NCBI GenBank assembly: GCA_963728165.1 | Contig: CAVSIY010000003.1 | Span: 22,422 to 86,421, forward strand | Length of the DNA stretch: 64,000 nucleotides | Origin: Hyphomicrobium_A sp963728165 | Lineage (GTDB): Bacteria; Pseudomonadota; Alphaproteobacteria; Rhizobiales; Hyphomicrobiaceae | Direction: 5' to 3' | Shown: positions 18,952 through 27,503 of the stretch, in pieces | Layout: each line of letters starts with the position of its first letter | How positions within the stretch are numbered: position 1 is the stretch's first letter | Position numbers and translations under genes: made by a program | The notes under the pieces: model-generated | Told to the model about the DNA's origin: nothing | What the model saw: the letters and a program-made list of their open reading frames with translations, nothing else | Database searches by the model: none

Positions 18952-19725
18952 ATGTTGCGCGTTATTTTGGCGATAGCCCTTGGCGTTGCGGCGCTGACGT
19001 CTGAAGCCGCCGCCGGATCCTGCCCGGGCGACCTGGGCGTGGCGACCCGCCTCGTGCTCGTCGTCGTGCCGGCCATGGATGCCACCAAGGCGGTCATGCA
19101 CACGTTCGAGCGCGACACGCCGGCGGCGTCCTGGAGGCGCAGCAGCGAACCTGAGCCCTGCGTCGTGGGTGCGCGTGGGATGGCCTGGGGTGAGCCGTTT
19201 CGCTCCTTCGCGCGCGGCGATGAGCCCATAAAGCGCGAAGGCGATCTGCGCACGCCCGCCGGAATCTACCGCTTCGGTGCTGGCTTCGGGTTCGCCAAGA
19301 CCAATCGCCCCGGTTACCTTTATCTGACGCCCGGCGCCAATTTCTGCGTCGACGATCCGCGCTCGCGGCTCTACGGGCGCATCGTGCCGCAGAGCACGGC
19401 TGGGAAGAAGGTCAGCGGCGAGGATATGGCGGCCTTTCCGCTCAACAAGCGCGGGCTTGTCATCAACTTTCCGCCCAATCGAGAGGCCAAGGCGGGCTCG
19501 TGCATCTTCGTGCATATCTGGGGCGGAGAGAGCGTGGGAACGGCCGGTTGCGTGGCACTCCCGGAGCCGCGCGTGGCGTATCTGCAGGACTGGGCCCGCA
19601 AGCGGCAGTATTCGGTGATCGCGATGCTGCCCGAGCGGGCGCTTTCCCGCTTCGATGATTGTCTGCCCGCGCTCGACACCAACAGTGACGCAGAGCGTGC
19701 GCCCCATGCGCAGCTTTCCCGCTGA
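18952..19725 (+). CDS. L,D-transpeptidase (YkuD-like) family protein, secreted
   Basis: A 257-residue protein with a typical signal peptide (MLRVILAIALGVAALTSEAAA). The catalytic segment contains H188 and GTAGC with C200, matching the His...S/T-x-G-C pattern of YkuD L,D-transpeptidases, which form 3-3 cross-links or attach proteins to peptidoglycan. LRTPAGIYRFGAGFGFA fits the family's substrate-groove region. It stands alone between dnaE and a convergent gene. The substrate cannot be told from the sequence. Confidence 0.8.
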   Translation: MLRVILAIALGVAALTSEAAAGSCPGDLGVATRLVLVVVPAMDATKAVMHTFERDTPAASWRRSSEPEPCVVGARGMAWGEPFRSFARGDEPIKREGDLRTPAGIYRFGAGFGFAKTNRPGYLYLTPGANFCVDDPRSRLYGRIVPQSTAGKKVSGEDMAAFPLNKRGLVINFPPNREAKAGSCIFVHIWGGESVGTAGCVALPEPRVAYLQDWARKRQYSVIAMLPERALSRFDDCLPALDTNSDAERAPHAQLSR

Positions 19726-19749
19726 GCACGCGCGCCAGCGCAGCCAGTC

Positions 19750-20532
19750 TTACTTCAGGAAGATCCCGTAGAGGCTCAAGGCGATCTCGAGCGCGATGAG
19801 CGCGATGATGTACCACTCGAGCCGGTGGCTCGTGCGCGTCGCCATCAGGTCGGCGATGGTGTCGGCGGTGCCGCGGATCACCTCGAGCTTGCGCGCGATC
19901 GCGCGCCCGCGCTGCGGCAGGTCGTACTCGTCGACGAGGCGTGCCCAGAAGCGCTCCAGCTCGGGATGGTCCCACAGCACGTCGGGCTTCTCGTCGAGAT
20001 CGACGCGGCCGGCGAGGCGCTGCTGCAGGATCAGCGCCTGGCCGATCTGCTCGAGCAACGTGGCGAGCGGACTGCGCGGCAGCCGGCCCTGTTGCAGCGT
20101 CTGGGCGACGGCGTCGATGCGCTCGAACGCGGCGGCGATGCGCCGCTCGTCGTAGGCGAGCGCCACGCTCATGGCCAGCGCCTCGGCGACGAGCAAGAGC
20201 CGGGTCGTATCCACGGCCTTGACCTGCAATGCGCCCGAGGAGGAAAGGAGCTCGTCCTCGGTGGGCTTCACCACGAGCCGCACCGTTTCCGTCTCGCGCT
20301 CCTCCAAGGGCGCGATGATGCGGCCGGCGAGGCTGCGGATCAGCTGCTCCTCCGCGACAGGCGTCATGTTGATGAAGACGGCGGCGCCCGACTTGAACAG
20401 CACCGCCATGCCGTCGCCGCTCGTCTTGAAGGCGAGGGGGGCGCTGGAAAAGGCGTCCTCGCGCTCCAGCCCCTTGATGTCGATGCGCTCGCCCAGCTGC
20501 AGGGCGCGGACCGGGATTTCCTTGGCGTTCAT
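19750..20532 (-). CDS. RMD1/DUF155 family membrane protein
   Basis: A 260-residue protein with a soluble N-terminal part and one C-terminal membrane helix (LEWYIIALIALEIALSLYGIF). The overall arrangement fits the RMD1/YagE (DUF155) family: an N-terminal beta-rich part ending in GDGMAVLFKSGAAVFIN, a helical middle and a terminal anchor. The eukaryotic relatives are mitochondrial proteins; the bacterial function is unknown. It converges with the L,D-transpeptidase gene and diverges from rpsB. Confidence 0.7.
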   Translation of the reverse strand: MNAKEIPVRALQLGERIDIKGLEREDAFSSAPLAFKTSGDGMAVLFKSGAAVFINMTPVAEEQLIRSLAGRIIAPLEERETETVRLVVKPTEDELLSSSGALQVKAVDTTRLLLVAEALAMSVALAYDERRIAAAFERIDAVAQTLQQGRLPRSPLATLLEQIGQALILQQRLAGRVDLDEKPDVLWDHPELERFWARLVDEYDLPQRGRAIARKLEVIRGTADTIADLMATRTSHRLEWYIIALIALEIALSLYGIFLK

Positions 20533-20585
20533 AAGCCTTCCTTTGAGGGCCTAGTCTAGCCCGACCAAGGCCGGGGCCCGCAGGC

Positions 20586-20614
20586 TTGTCAACTTGGGGT
20601 CAACACTCTATAAG
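20586..20614 (+). promoter_or_regulatory. Probable sigma-70 promoter of rpsB-tsf
   Basis: TTGTCA at 20586-20591 and TATAAG at 20609-20614 are separated by 17 bases, a good match to -35 and -10 boxes. It would give a leader of roughly 125 bases before rpsB. That leader contains a partial hairpin, CCTCCC-ATAA-GGGAGAGG, around 20683-20701, which might take part in feedback control; no known S2 leader motif was confirmed. Confidence 0.65.
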
Positions 20615-20745
20615 CGCGCCATCTCACACGCGGACCTTAGCGCTTGGCGGATTGAAAGCCCCGTCGAATCGCTCCGGTGGACACCTCCCATAAGGGAGAG
20701 GTCTTCTTAAGGGTTCGCGGAGGACCAACCGGAAAAGGACGACCC

Positions 20746-21753
20746 ATGACGCTTCCCGCGTTCAACATGCGTCAGCTTTTGGAAGCTGGCGTGCACTTCG
20801 GTCACCAGTCGCACCGCTGGAACCCAAAGATGGCGCCCTTCATCTACGGCGCCCGCAACAACATCCACATCATCGACCTGACGCAGACGACGCCGATGCT
20901 GCATCAGGCCCTCGTCAAGATCTCCGACACCGTGGCCGGCGGCGGCCGCGTGCTGTTCGTCGCCACCAAGCGGCAGGCTTCCGACTCCATCGCCGAGTCG
21001 GCCAAGCGCTCGGCGCAATACTTCATCAATCATCGCTGGCTCGGCGGCACGCTGACCAACTGGAAGACCATCTCCCAGTCGATCCGCCGCCTGCGTCAGC
21101 TCGATGACATCCTCGCCGATCCGCAGGGGCGCACCAAGAAGGAGATCTTGAACCTCACGCGCGAGCGCGAGAAGCTCAATCAGGCGCTGGGCGGTATCAA
21201 GGACATGGGCGGCACGCCCGACCTTCTGTTCGTGATCGACACCAACAAGGAGAGCATCGCCATCAAGGAGGCGAAGAAGCTCCACATTCCGATCGTGGCC
21301 ATCGTCGACACGAACTGCGATCCCGACGGCATCGATTTCCCCGTTCCCGGCAACGACGACGCCGGCCGCGCCATCACGCTCTACTGCGATCTCATTGCGC
21401 GGGCCGCGCTCGACGGCCTGGAGCGCAGCCAGACCACATCGGGCGTCGACGTGGGCGCGGCAGAGGCGCCGCCTGCCGAGGTTCTGCCCGCAGGCGAGGC
21501 GCCCAAGCCCGGCGTCTTCCGCGGCATCGAGGCCCCGCGCGGCGAGCCCGACGACCTGAAGCGGATCACCGGCATCTTGCCCAAGATCGAGCAGCGCCTC
21601 AACGATGCCGGAGTGTTCCACTACTGGCAGATCGCCGATCTCGACGCCGACCAGATGGGGGCGCTCGACCGCCAGCTCAGGCTCAAGGGGCAGATCGAAA
21701 AGGAGGAGTGGGTCGGGCAGGCCAAGAAGCTGGTCGAGGTCACGGCGGCTTGA
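20746..21753 (+). CDS. rpsB: 30S ribosomal protein S2 with C-terminal extension
   Basis: Ribosomal protein S2. The ATG at 20746 gives the canonical MTLPAFNMRQLLEAGVHFGHQSHRWNPKM start; an upstream in-frame start at 20677 was rejected. The S2 fold fills residues 1 to about 233. An acidic, alanine/proline-rich linker follows, then a C-terminal domain of about 60 residues (DDLKRITGILPKIEQRLNDA to the end) that looks like a helix-hairpin-helix module. The 335 residues compare with about 240 in E. coli. As I recall, rhizobial S2 proteins of about 330 residues share this feature. Confidence 0.97.
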   Translation: MTLPAFNMRQLLEAGVHFGHQSHRWNPKMAPFIYGARNNIHIIDLTQTTPMLHQALVKISDTVAGGGRVLFVATKRQASDSIAESAKRSAQYFINHRWLGGTLTNWKTISQSIRRLRQLDDILADPQGRTKKEILNLTREREKLNQALGGIKDMGGTPDLLFVIDTNKESIAIKEAKKLHIPIVAIVDTNCDPDGIDFPVPGNDDAGRAITLYCDLIARAALDGLERSQTTSGVDVGAAEAPPAEVLPAGEAPKPGVFRGIEAPRGEPDDLKRITGILPKIEQRLNDAGVFHYWQIADLDADQMGALDRQLRLKGQIEKEEWVGQAKKLVEVTAA

Positions 21754-21838
21754 GCCGGCCTCAGGTGCTTTGGGCCATCACCGTCTTGTCAACCTGCGGG
21801 CATAGCTTGGCGCCGCCCGCCAACCGAAGAGCTGACCG

Positions 21839-22777
21839 ATGACGATTTCCGCGAGCCTGGTGAAGGAATTGCGCGACAAGACCGGCGCCGGGATGATGGA
21901 CTGCAAATCGGCGCTCACCGAGACCAAGGGCGACCTTGACTCCGCCGTCGACTGGCTGCGCAAGAAGGGCTTGTCGAAGGCCGCCAAGAAGGCGGGGCGC
22001 GTCGCTGCAGAAGGGCTCGTGGGCATCGACGCGTCGGGTAAGAACGGGGCCGTCGTCGAGGTCAACTCGGAGACCGACTTCGTCGCCCGCAACGAGCAGT
22101 TCCAGGACATGGTCCTGAAGATCGCTTCGCTCGCCGGCAAGGCGAAGGGCGACGTCGCCAAGCTGCTCGCCATGACGTTCCCCGGCGCGAAGATCACCGT
22201 CGAGGAGCACGTCAAGGAGATGATCGCCACGATCGGTGAGAACATGAGCGTGCGGCGTACGGCGGCGCTTGCGGTCAAGGAAGGCGTGGTCGCCGATTAC
22301 GTGCACAACAAGGTCGCTGACGGCCTGGGCAAGATTGGCGTCCTCGTCGCGCTCGAGAGCAAGGGTGACGCCGACGCGCTGATGACGCTCGGCCGCCAGC
22401 TCGCCATGCACATCGCGGCCGCGAACCCGCAGGTGGTCAATGTCGAGGACCTCTCCAAGGAGGCGATCGAGCGTGAGCGCGCCATCTACGTCGAGCAAGC
22501 CAAGGCCGAGCCCAGGAACGCCGGCAAGTCGGACGAGATCCTCGCCAAGGCGAGCGAAGGTCGTCTGCAGAAGGAGTTCGTCAATCAGGCCGTGCTCCTG
22601 AAGCAGGTGTTCGTCATCGACGGCAAGGCCACGGTGGCCGAGATCCTGAAGCGGGCCGAGAAGGACGTCGGCGCACCGGTGAAAATCGCGGGCTTCGTGC
22701 GCTACGCGCTGGGCGAGGGCATCGAGAAGAAGGACGAGGATTTCGCCGCCGAGGTCGCCGCGGCCGCGGGCGGCTAG
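21839..22777 (+). CDS. tsf: Elongation factor Ts
   Basis: Guanine nucleotide exchange factor for EF-Tu. The 312-residue protein starts MTISASLVKELRDKTGAGMM, with the TDFVARNEQF signature of the core domain (from about residue 79) and the dimerisation and coiled-coil regions behind it. Its length suits an alphaproteobacterial EF-Ts. It follows rpsB with an 85-base gap, the universal rpsB-tsf arrangement. pyrH is 187 bases further on, across a GC-rich gap with stem-forming sequences. Confidence 0.98.
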   Translation: MTISASLVKELRDKTGAGMMDCKSALTETKGDLDSAVDWLRKKGLSKAAKKAGRVAAEGLVGIDASGKNGAVVEVNSETDFVARNEQFQDMVLKIASLAGKAKGDVAKLLAMTFPGAKITVEEHVKEMIATIGENMSVRRTAALAVKEGVVADYVHNKVADGLGKIGVLVALESKGDADALMTLGRQLAMHIAAANPQVVNVEDLSKEAIERERAIYVEQAKAEPRNAGKSDEILAKASEGRLQKEFVNQAVLLKQVFVIDGKATVAEILKRAEKDVGAPVKIAGFVRYALGEGIEKKDEDFAAEVAAAAGG

Positions 22778-22964
22778 GCGCGCTGGGGGCCCGATCCCCC
22801 GCCCACCGGACCGCGCAGTCGAGGTTTTCCCCTCGGGCCGCGCCCGCTGCGGGCGGTCCCGGCGCGCCGGGCTAGGCGAATCCCGGCCTATTGCGCTAGG
22901 TAGGACGGCTGGCCGGCGCCGGTCGTCCGGCGCTGCGCTCAATGCAAGCGAGGAGGCGGCGGCC

Positions 22965-23732
22965 ATGGCGGCAGCAGGTGGGGCGGCAGCAGGTGGGGCG
23001 GCATCCAAGGCAGCAGGCAAGGCAAAGCTCGGCTACAAGCGCTTGCTGTTGAAGCTGTCGGGCGAGGCCCTCATGGGCAGCAACGGCTACGGCATCGATG
23101 TGGCCGTCGTCGACCGGCTGGCGCGCGACATCTCCGAGGCGGTGGCCGACGGCTACGAGATCGCCGTGGTGGTCGGCGGGGGCAACATCTTCCGCGGGCT
23201 CGCAGGCGCGGCCAAGGGCATGGACCGCGCGACTGCCGATTATATGGGCATGCTCGCCACGGTGATGAATGCGCTTGCGCTGCAAAACGCGCTCGAGCGC
23301 GTCAACACGCCGGCGCGGGTGCTCTCCGCCATCCCGATGCCGACGGTGTGCGAGAGCTACGTGCGCCCCAAGGCCTTGCAGCACATGGAGCGGGGGATTG
23401 TGGTCGTCTTCGCCGCAGGCACCGGCAATCCCTTCTTCACTACCGACACCGCGGCCACGCTGCGGGCGATCGAGATGGACTGCCAGGCCGTGGCCAAGGC
23501 GACGCAGGTGGACGGCGTCTACGACGCCGATCCCCACAAACACCCCAATGCCAAGCGCTTCGAGCGCCTCAACTATGCCGAGGTATTGTCCCGGGATCTC
23601 AAGGTGATGGACGGGGCGGCGATCGCCCTTGCTCGCGACAACGGACTTCCGGTAATTGTGTTCTCCATTGGGGAGCCCGGCAACCTGCTCAAGGTTTTGC
23701 GAGGCGAGGGGCGGGCAACCGTCATAGAATGA
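22965..23732 (+). CDS. pyrH: Uridylate kinase
   Basis: Converts UMP to UDP with ATP; amino-acid-kinase fold, normally hexameric. The catalytic region starts KRLLLKLSGEALMG near residue 25, followed by VVGGGNIFRGL, GTGNPFFTTDTAATLRA and KATQVDGVYDADPHK. The first 22 residues are an unusual Ala/Gly-rich leader encoded partly by a 15-base tandem repeat. A start further in cannot be excluded, because GAGGAGG precedes the annotated ATG but none lies nearer the conserved core. The 255 residues compare with about 238 in most relatives. Confidence 0.96.
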   Translation: MAAAGGAAAGGAASKAAGKAKLGYKRLLLKLSGEALMGSNGYGIDVAVVDRLARDISEAVADGYEIAVVVGGGNIFRGLAGAAKGMDRATADYMGMLATVMNALALQNALERVNTPARVLSAIPMPTVCESYVRPKALQHMERGIVVVFAAGTGNPFFTTDTAATLRAIEMDCQAVAKATQVDGVYDADPHKHPNAKRFERLNYAEVLSRDLKVMDGAAIALARDNGLPVIVFSIGEPGNLLKVLRGEGRATVIE

Positions 23733-23850
23733 TCGGGCTCGCGGCCCACGCGGGTGCATCTCGCGACGCGGGTGACGTCGCTGCGACAGCGCACTTGGGC
23801 TCGCTCGATGCTATTGCCCAGGCGCCACTCAGTGCGCCGAAGGAGAGGAA

Positions 23851-24414
23851 ATGCCGACCGGTTCCTTTGACATCAACGAGCTGGAGAAGCGCATGCGCGC
23901 CTCTCTCGATGCGCTGAAGCGCGAATTGTCGGGGTTACGGACAGGACGGGCGAGCACTCATCTCCTCGACCCCGTGCAGGTGACCGTCTACGGCTCCAAG
24001 ATGCCGCTCAACCAGGTGGCGACCATCTCCGTGCCCGAGCCGCGCACCATCTCGGTGCAGGTCTGGGACAAAGGCAACGTCTCCGCGGTCGACAGGGCCA
24101 TCCGGGAGGCCAATCTCGGCCTCAACCCTGTGGTCGATGGCGCGCTGCTCCGGCTTCCCATTCCCACCCTGACGGCGGAGCGGCGCACCGAGCTCGCCAA
24201 GCTCGCCCACAAGTATGCCGAGCAGTCACGCGTCGCGGTGCGCAATGTGCGCCGCGAAGGCATGGAGCTTCTCAAGAAGCTGGAAAAAGATAGCAAGATG
24301 AGCCAGGACGATCATCACAAGGCCTCCGCCAAAGTCCAGGAGCTCACCGACAGGCTCGTCAAAGAGATCGACGAGACGCTCGCTACCAAGGAAAGCGAGA
24401 TTCACAAGGTGTAA
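23851..24414 (+). CDS. frr: Ribosome recycling factor
   Basis: Splits post-termination ribosomes together with EF-G. The 187-residue protein has the standard family length and the two-domain layout: a long three-helix bundle with LRTGRAST near residue 30, and a central beta domain with YGSKMPLNQVATISVPEPRT. The C-terminal helix has RVAVRNVRREGMELLKKLEK and ends VKEIDETLATKESEI. A GGAGAGG ribosome binding site precedes the ATG. It lies between pyrH and uppS in the conserved order. Confidence 0.98.
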   Translation: MPTGSFDINELEKRMRASLDALKRELSGLRTGRASTHLLDPVQVTVYGSKMPLNQVATISVPEPRTISVQVWDKGNVSAVDRAIREANLGLNPVVDGALLRLPIPTLTAERRTELAKLAHKYAEQSRVAVRNVRREGMELLKKLEKDSKMSQDDHHKASAKVQELTDRLVKEIDETLATKESEIHKV

Positions 24415-24457
24415 GCTCTGGCGCCCATCGCGTCTGCAATTGAAAGCCTGGCCACCC

Positions 24458-25219
24458 GTGACCGACATCGAGGCAAAGACCACGAGACTGAGTGAGGCCG
24501 AGGGGTCGACACTCCAGCACGTCGCCATCATCATGGACGGTAACGGGCGCTGGGCGAACAGGCGCGGCCTGCCGCGCTCGGTCGGGCACCGCCGGGGCGT
24601 GGAGGCGGTGCGGCGCACGGTGCGCGCCGCCATCGAGCTCGGCATCCCCTACCTCACCATCTACAGCTTCTCCTCGGAGAACTGGTCGCGCCCCGTCGAC
24701 GAGATCGACGACCTGATGGGGCTGATGAAGCGCTTCATCCGCCGCGATCTTGCCGAGCTGCACCAGTCGGGTGTCAGGATCCGCGTGATCGGCGAGCGCG
24801 ACAACGTCGATCCCGAGCTTCTGGCGCTGATCGACGAGGCGTGCGAGCTGACGCGCGAGAACCAGACGCTCACCCTCGTCATCGCCTTCAACTATGGGGC
24901 GAGGGCCGAGATCGCCAAGGCCGCGCGCCGGCTCGCCGAGGCCGTTGCCGCCGGCCGCATCGAGCCCAGCGATGTCACGGTGGAGGCGCTGGAGGCCGCG
25001 CTCGATACGGACGGGATCCCCGATCCCGATCTTCTGGTGCGCACCAGCGGCGAGATGCGGCTGTCGAATTTCCTGTTGTGGCAGAGCGCCTATACCGAGT
25101 TCGTATTTCTCGACGCCTGCTGGCCGGAGTTCGGTCGCGAGCTGCTCGAGGAGGCCATCGCCCGCTTCCGTGCGCGCGAGCGCCGCTTCGGCGGCCGCTC
25201 CAAGCGATCGATGGCGTGA
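24458..25219 (+). CDS. uppS: Isoprenyl (undecaprenyl) diphosphate synthase
   Basis: Cis-prenyltransferase making undecaprenyl diphosphate, the lipid carrier for peptidoglycan and surface polysaccharides. The active-site motif MDGNGRWA has its catalytic aspartate near residue 27; SVGHRRGVEAVRR, YSFSSENW and DLLVRTSGEMRLSNFLLWQSAYTE follow. The start is uncertain: GTG at 24458 (253 residues) is preferred, and a TTG at 24440 would add six residues. The gene is eleven bases from cdsA, whose ribosome binding site overlaps the stop. Confidence 0.95.
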   Translation: MTDIEAKTTRLSEAEGSTLQHVAIIMDGNGRWANRRGLPRSVGHRRGVEAVRRTVRAAIELGIPYLTIYSFSSENWSRPVDEIDDLMGLMKRFIRRDLAELHQSGVRIRVIGERDNVDPELLALIDEACELTRENQTLTLVIAFNYGARAEIAKAARRLAEAVAAGRIEPSDVTVEALEAALDTDGIPDPDLLVRTSGEMRLSNFLLWQSAYTEFVFLDACWPEFGRELLEEAIARFRARERRFGGRSKRSMA

Positions 25220-25229
25220 GGAGCAAGCC

Positions 25230-26093
25230 ATGTCGGACAACATGGCAGTGACGGAGACGGAGCCCCGCGGGCGGATGGCACTTTCGCAGAACCTCAAGCT
25301 GCGCATCGTCTCCGGGGCGGTTCTCGCCGCGCTCGCCTTCGCCCTTGCCTACGCCGGCCCTGCGCCCTTCGCCTTGCTCATCCTTGTGGTGGCGCTGTTC
25401 GTCAGCTGGGAGTGGGGCCGCATGGTGCGCGGCGTCGGCGCCGACCTGGCCTTCTTCATCCACGCCAGCGCCGTCACGGGGGCGATTGCTCTCGCGCTCG
25501 GCGGTTACGCCGCGCTGGGCGCCGCCGTGCTGGTGACGGCTGCGATCATCCTTATTCCACTCGTGTTCGGTCGCGGCGCCCGCCTGTCGGCGCTCGGCGT
25601 CTTCTACGTGGGGCTGCCGGCGATCTCGCTTCTGTGGCTGCGCTCCGACGAGCCCTACGGCTTTGCCGCCGTTCTGCTCGTGTTTGCCATCGTCTGGTGC
25701 TCCGACATCGGTGCCTATGCGGCCGGCCGTCTGATCGGCGGCCCCAAGCTGTGGCCGAGGATCTCTCCCAATAAGACCTGGGCCGGATTGATCGGAGGCG
25801 TCGCGGCGGGGACAGCAGCTGCTCTCGTGGCGCTGCTGGTGGTGGCTGAGGCCTCGCCCCTGCGGCTGGCGCTCACCGGGCTCGGCCTCAGCGTGGTGGC
25901 GCAAGGGGGGGACCTGGCAGAATCGGCTCTAAAGCGCCTCTTCGGGCGCAAGGATGCCAGCGAGCTCATCCCGGGGCACGGAGGCTTCATGGACCGCATG
26001 GACAGCATCGTTGCTGTGGCCATCGCGGCCGGGCTGCTGGCGCTCGTGATCGACGCGCGCGCACCCGCGCGCGCGCTTCTGTTCGGCGTATAG
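25230..26093 (+). CDS. cdsA: Phosphatidate cytidylyltransferase
   Basis: Makes CDP-diacylglycerol, the precursor of all major phospholipids. The 287-residue integral membrane protein has several transmembrane helices and the C-terminal signature including SDIGAYAAGRLIGG (near residue 157), SPNKTWAGLIGG and DLAESALKRLFGRKDASELI, then PGHGGFMDRMDS. The open frame extends upstream inside uppS, but the ATG at 25230 has a GTGAGGAGC ribosome binding site. The TAG is followed immediately by the dxr ATG. Confidence 0.96.
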   Translation: MSDNMAVTETEPRGRMALSQNLKLRIVSGAVLAALAFALAYAGPAPFALLILVVALFVSWEWGRMVRGVGADLAFFIHASAVTGAIALALGGYAALGAAVLVTAAIILIPLVFGRGARLSALGVFYVGLPAISLLWLRSDEPYGFAAVLLVFAIVWCSDIGAYAAGRLIGGPKLWPRISPNKTWAGLIGGVAAGTAAALVALLVVAEASPLRLALTGLGLSVVAQGGDLAESALKRLFGRKDASELIPGHGGFMDRMDSIVAVAIAAGLLALVIDARAPARALLFGV

Positions 26094-27365
26094 ATGTCGC
26101 ATGACCCGAAAAATTCTGCTCGCTGCGCCTCGCGCGTGCGCGAGAACGTTGCGCCACCGGCCCAGGCCCGGGCACGCAAGCGCCTGACCATACTCGGCGC
26201 CACGGGCTCGATCGGCAAGAGCACGCTCGACCTCGTGGCGCGCAATGGCGACGCTTTCGAGATCGTGGCGCTCACCGCGCAGAACAGCGTCGCCGAGCTC
26301 GCCAAGGCCGCCATTGCGACAAGCGCCAAGCTCGCCGTCATCGGCGACGCGGCGCACTACGCCGAGCTCAAGGCGCTGCTCGCCGGCACCGGCATCAGGA
26401 TTGCCGCCGGCCACGCAGCCGTCGTCGCGGCGGCGGCCGAGCCAGCGGACTGCGTCATGGCGGCGATCGTGGGGGCGGCCGGCATCGAGCCGACGTTCGA
26501 GGCGGCGCGCCAGGGGCGGCGGCTGGCGCTCGCCAACAAGGAATGTCTCGTCTCGGCCGGCGAGGTGTTCATGGCCGCGCTGGCGCAGGCGGGCACCGAG
26601 CTCCTGCCCGTCGACAGCGAGCATTCGGCCGCCCTGCAGGCCATGAGCGGCGCCGATCCGGAGAGCATCGAGCAGATCGTGCTGACGGCGTCGGGAGGCC
26701 CCTTCCGCACCTGGGACGCGGTCCGCCTGGCGACGGCGACGCCGGAAGAGGCCGTGCGCCACCCCAACTGGTCGATGGGGGCGAAGATCTCCATCGATTC
26801 CGCCACGATGATGAACAAAGGCCTGGAGCTGATCGAGGCCTATCACCTTTTTCCGGTCGGGCCCGAGCAGCTCGGCATCGTCGTGCACCCGCAGTCGATC
26901 GTGCATTGCCTGGTGCACTATACCGACGGCTCGGTGATCGCCCAGCTGGCCCACCCCGACATGCGCACGCCGATCGCGCTGGCGCTGACGTGGCCGCAGC
27001 GCATGCACACGCCGACGCCGCGCCTCGACCTCGTCGGCCTCGGAACCCTGAGCTTCGAGGCGCCCGACGAGAGCCGTTTCCCCTGCCTGCGCATAGCGCG
27101 CGAGGCGCTGCAAGCGGGGGGCACGGCGCCGGCCGTCCTCAATGCAGCCAACGAGGTGGCGGTGGAGGCCTTCCTGGCCCGGCGCGTCGGATTTACCGAT
27201 ATCGCCCGCATCGTCGCAGACTGTCTGGAAACGGCACAGGCCCGCGGTCTGTTGGGCCCCGTTGATGCGCTTGCCGATATATTGAGGGTCGACGTAGAGG
27301 CCCGCGGGCTGGCATGGTCTCTGCTTGATCCCTATGTGTCGCGTCACAGGAACTACAACACGTGA
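26094..27365 (+). CDS. dxr: 1-deoxy-D-xylulose 5-phosphate reductoisomerase
   Basis: Second step of the MEP isoprenoid pathway: DXP to MEP with NADPH. The NADPH-binding GATGSIGKSTLDLV starts near residue 35, after an extra N-terminal stretch of about 28 residues that looks unstructured. The metal and substrate region has DSEHSAALQAM, TASGGPFRTWD and HPNWSMGAKISIDSATMMNKGLELIEA. The 423 residues are slightly longer than usual because of the leader. It abuts cdsA without a gap. Confidence 0.97.
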   Translation: MSHDPKNSARCASRVRENVAPPAQARARKRLTILGATGSIGKSTLDLVARNGDAFEIVALTAQNSVAELAKAAIATSAKLAVIGDAAHYAELKALLAGTGIRIAAGHAAVVAAAAEPADCVMAAIVGAAGIEPTFEAARQGRRLALANKECLVSAGEVFMAALAQAGTELLPVDSEHSAALQAMSGADPESIEQIVLTASGGPFRTWDAVRLATATPEEAVRHPNWSMGAKISIDSATMMNKGLELIEAYHLFPVGPEQLGIVVHPQSIVHCLVHYTDGSVIAQLAHPDMRTPIALALTWPQRMHTPTPRLDLVGLGTLSFEAPDESRFPCLRIAREALQAGGTAPAVLNAANEVAVEAFLARRVGFTDIARIVADCLETAQARGLLGPVDALADILRVDVEARGLAWSLLDPYVSRHRNYNT

Positions 27366-27503
27366 CCGCGGCAAAGTGGCTGGGAGAGGGACAGAAATGG
27401 ACGCATTTGCGGCCTATATGTTCAGAATCACGCATCAGCGGCCATTGACGGCCCTTAGCGGTCGAGCGACCAGCCACCAGGGCAATCTGAGAGAAGGAGA
27501 GCT

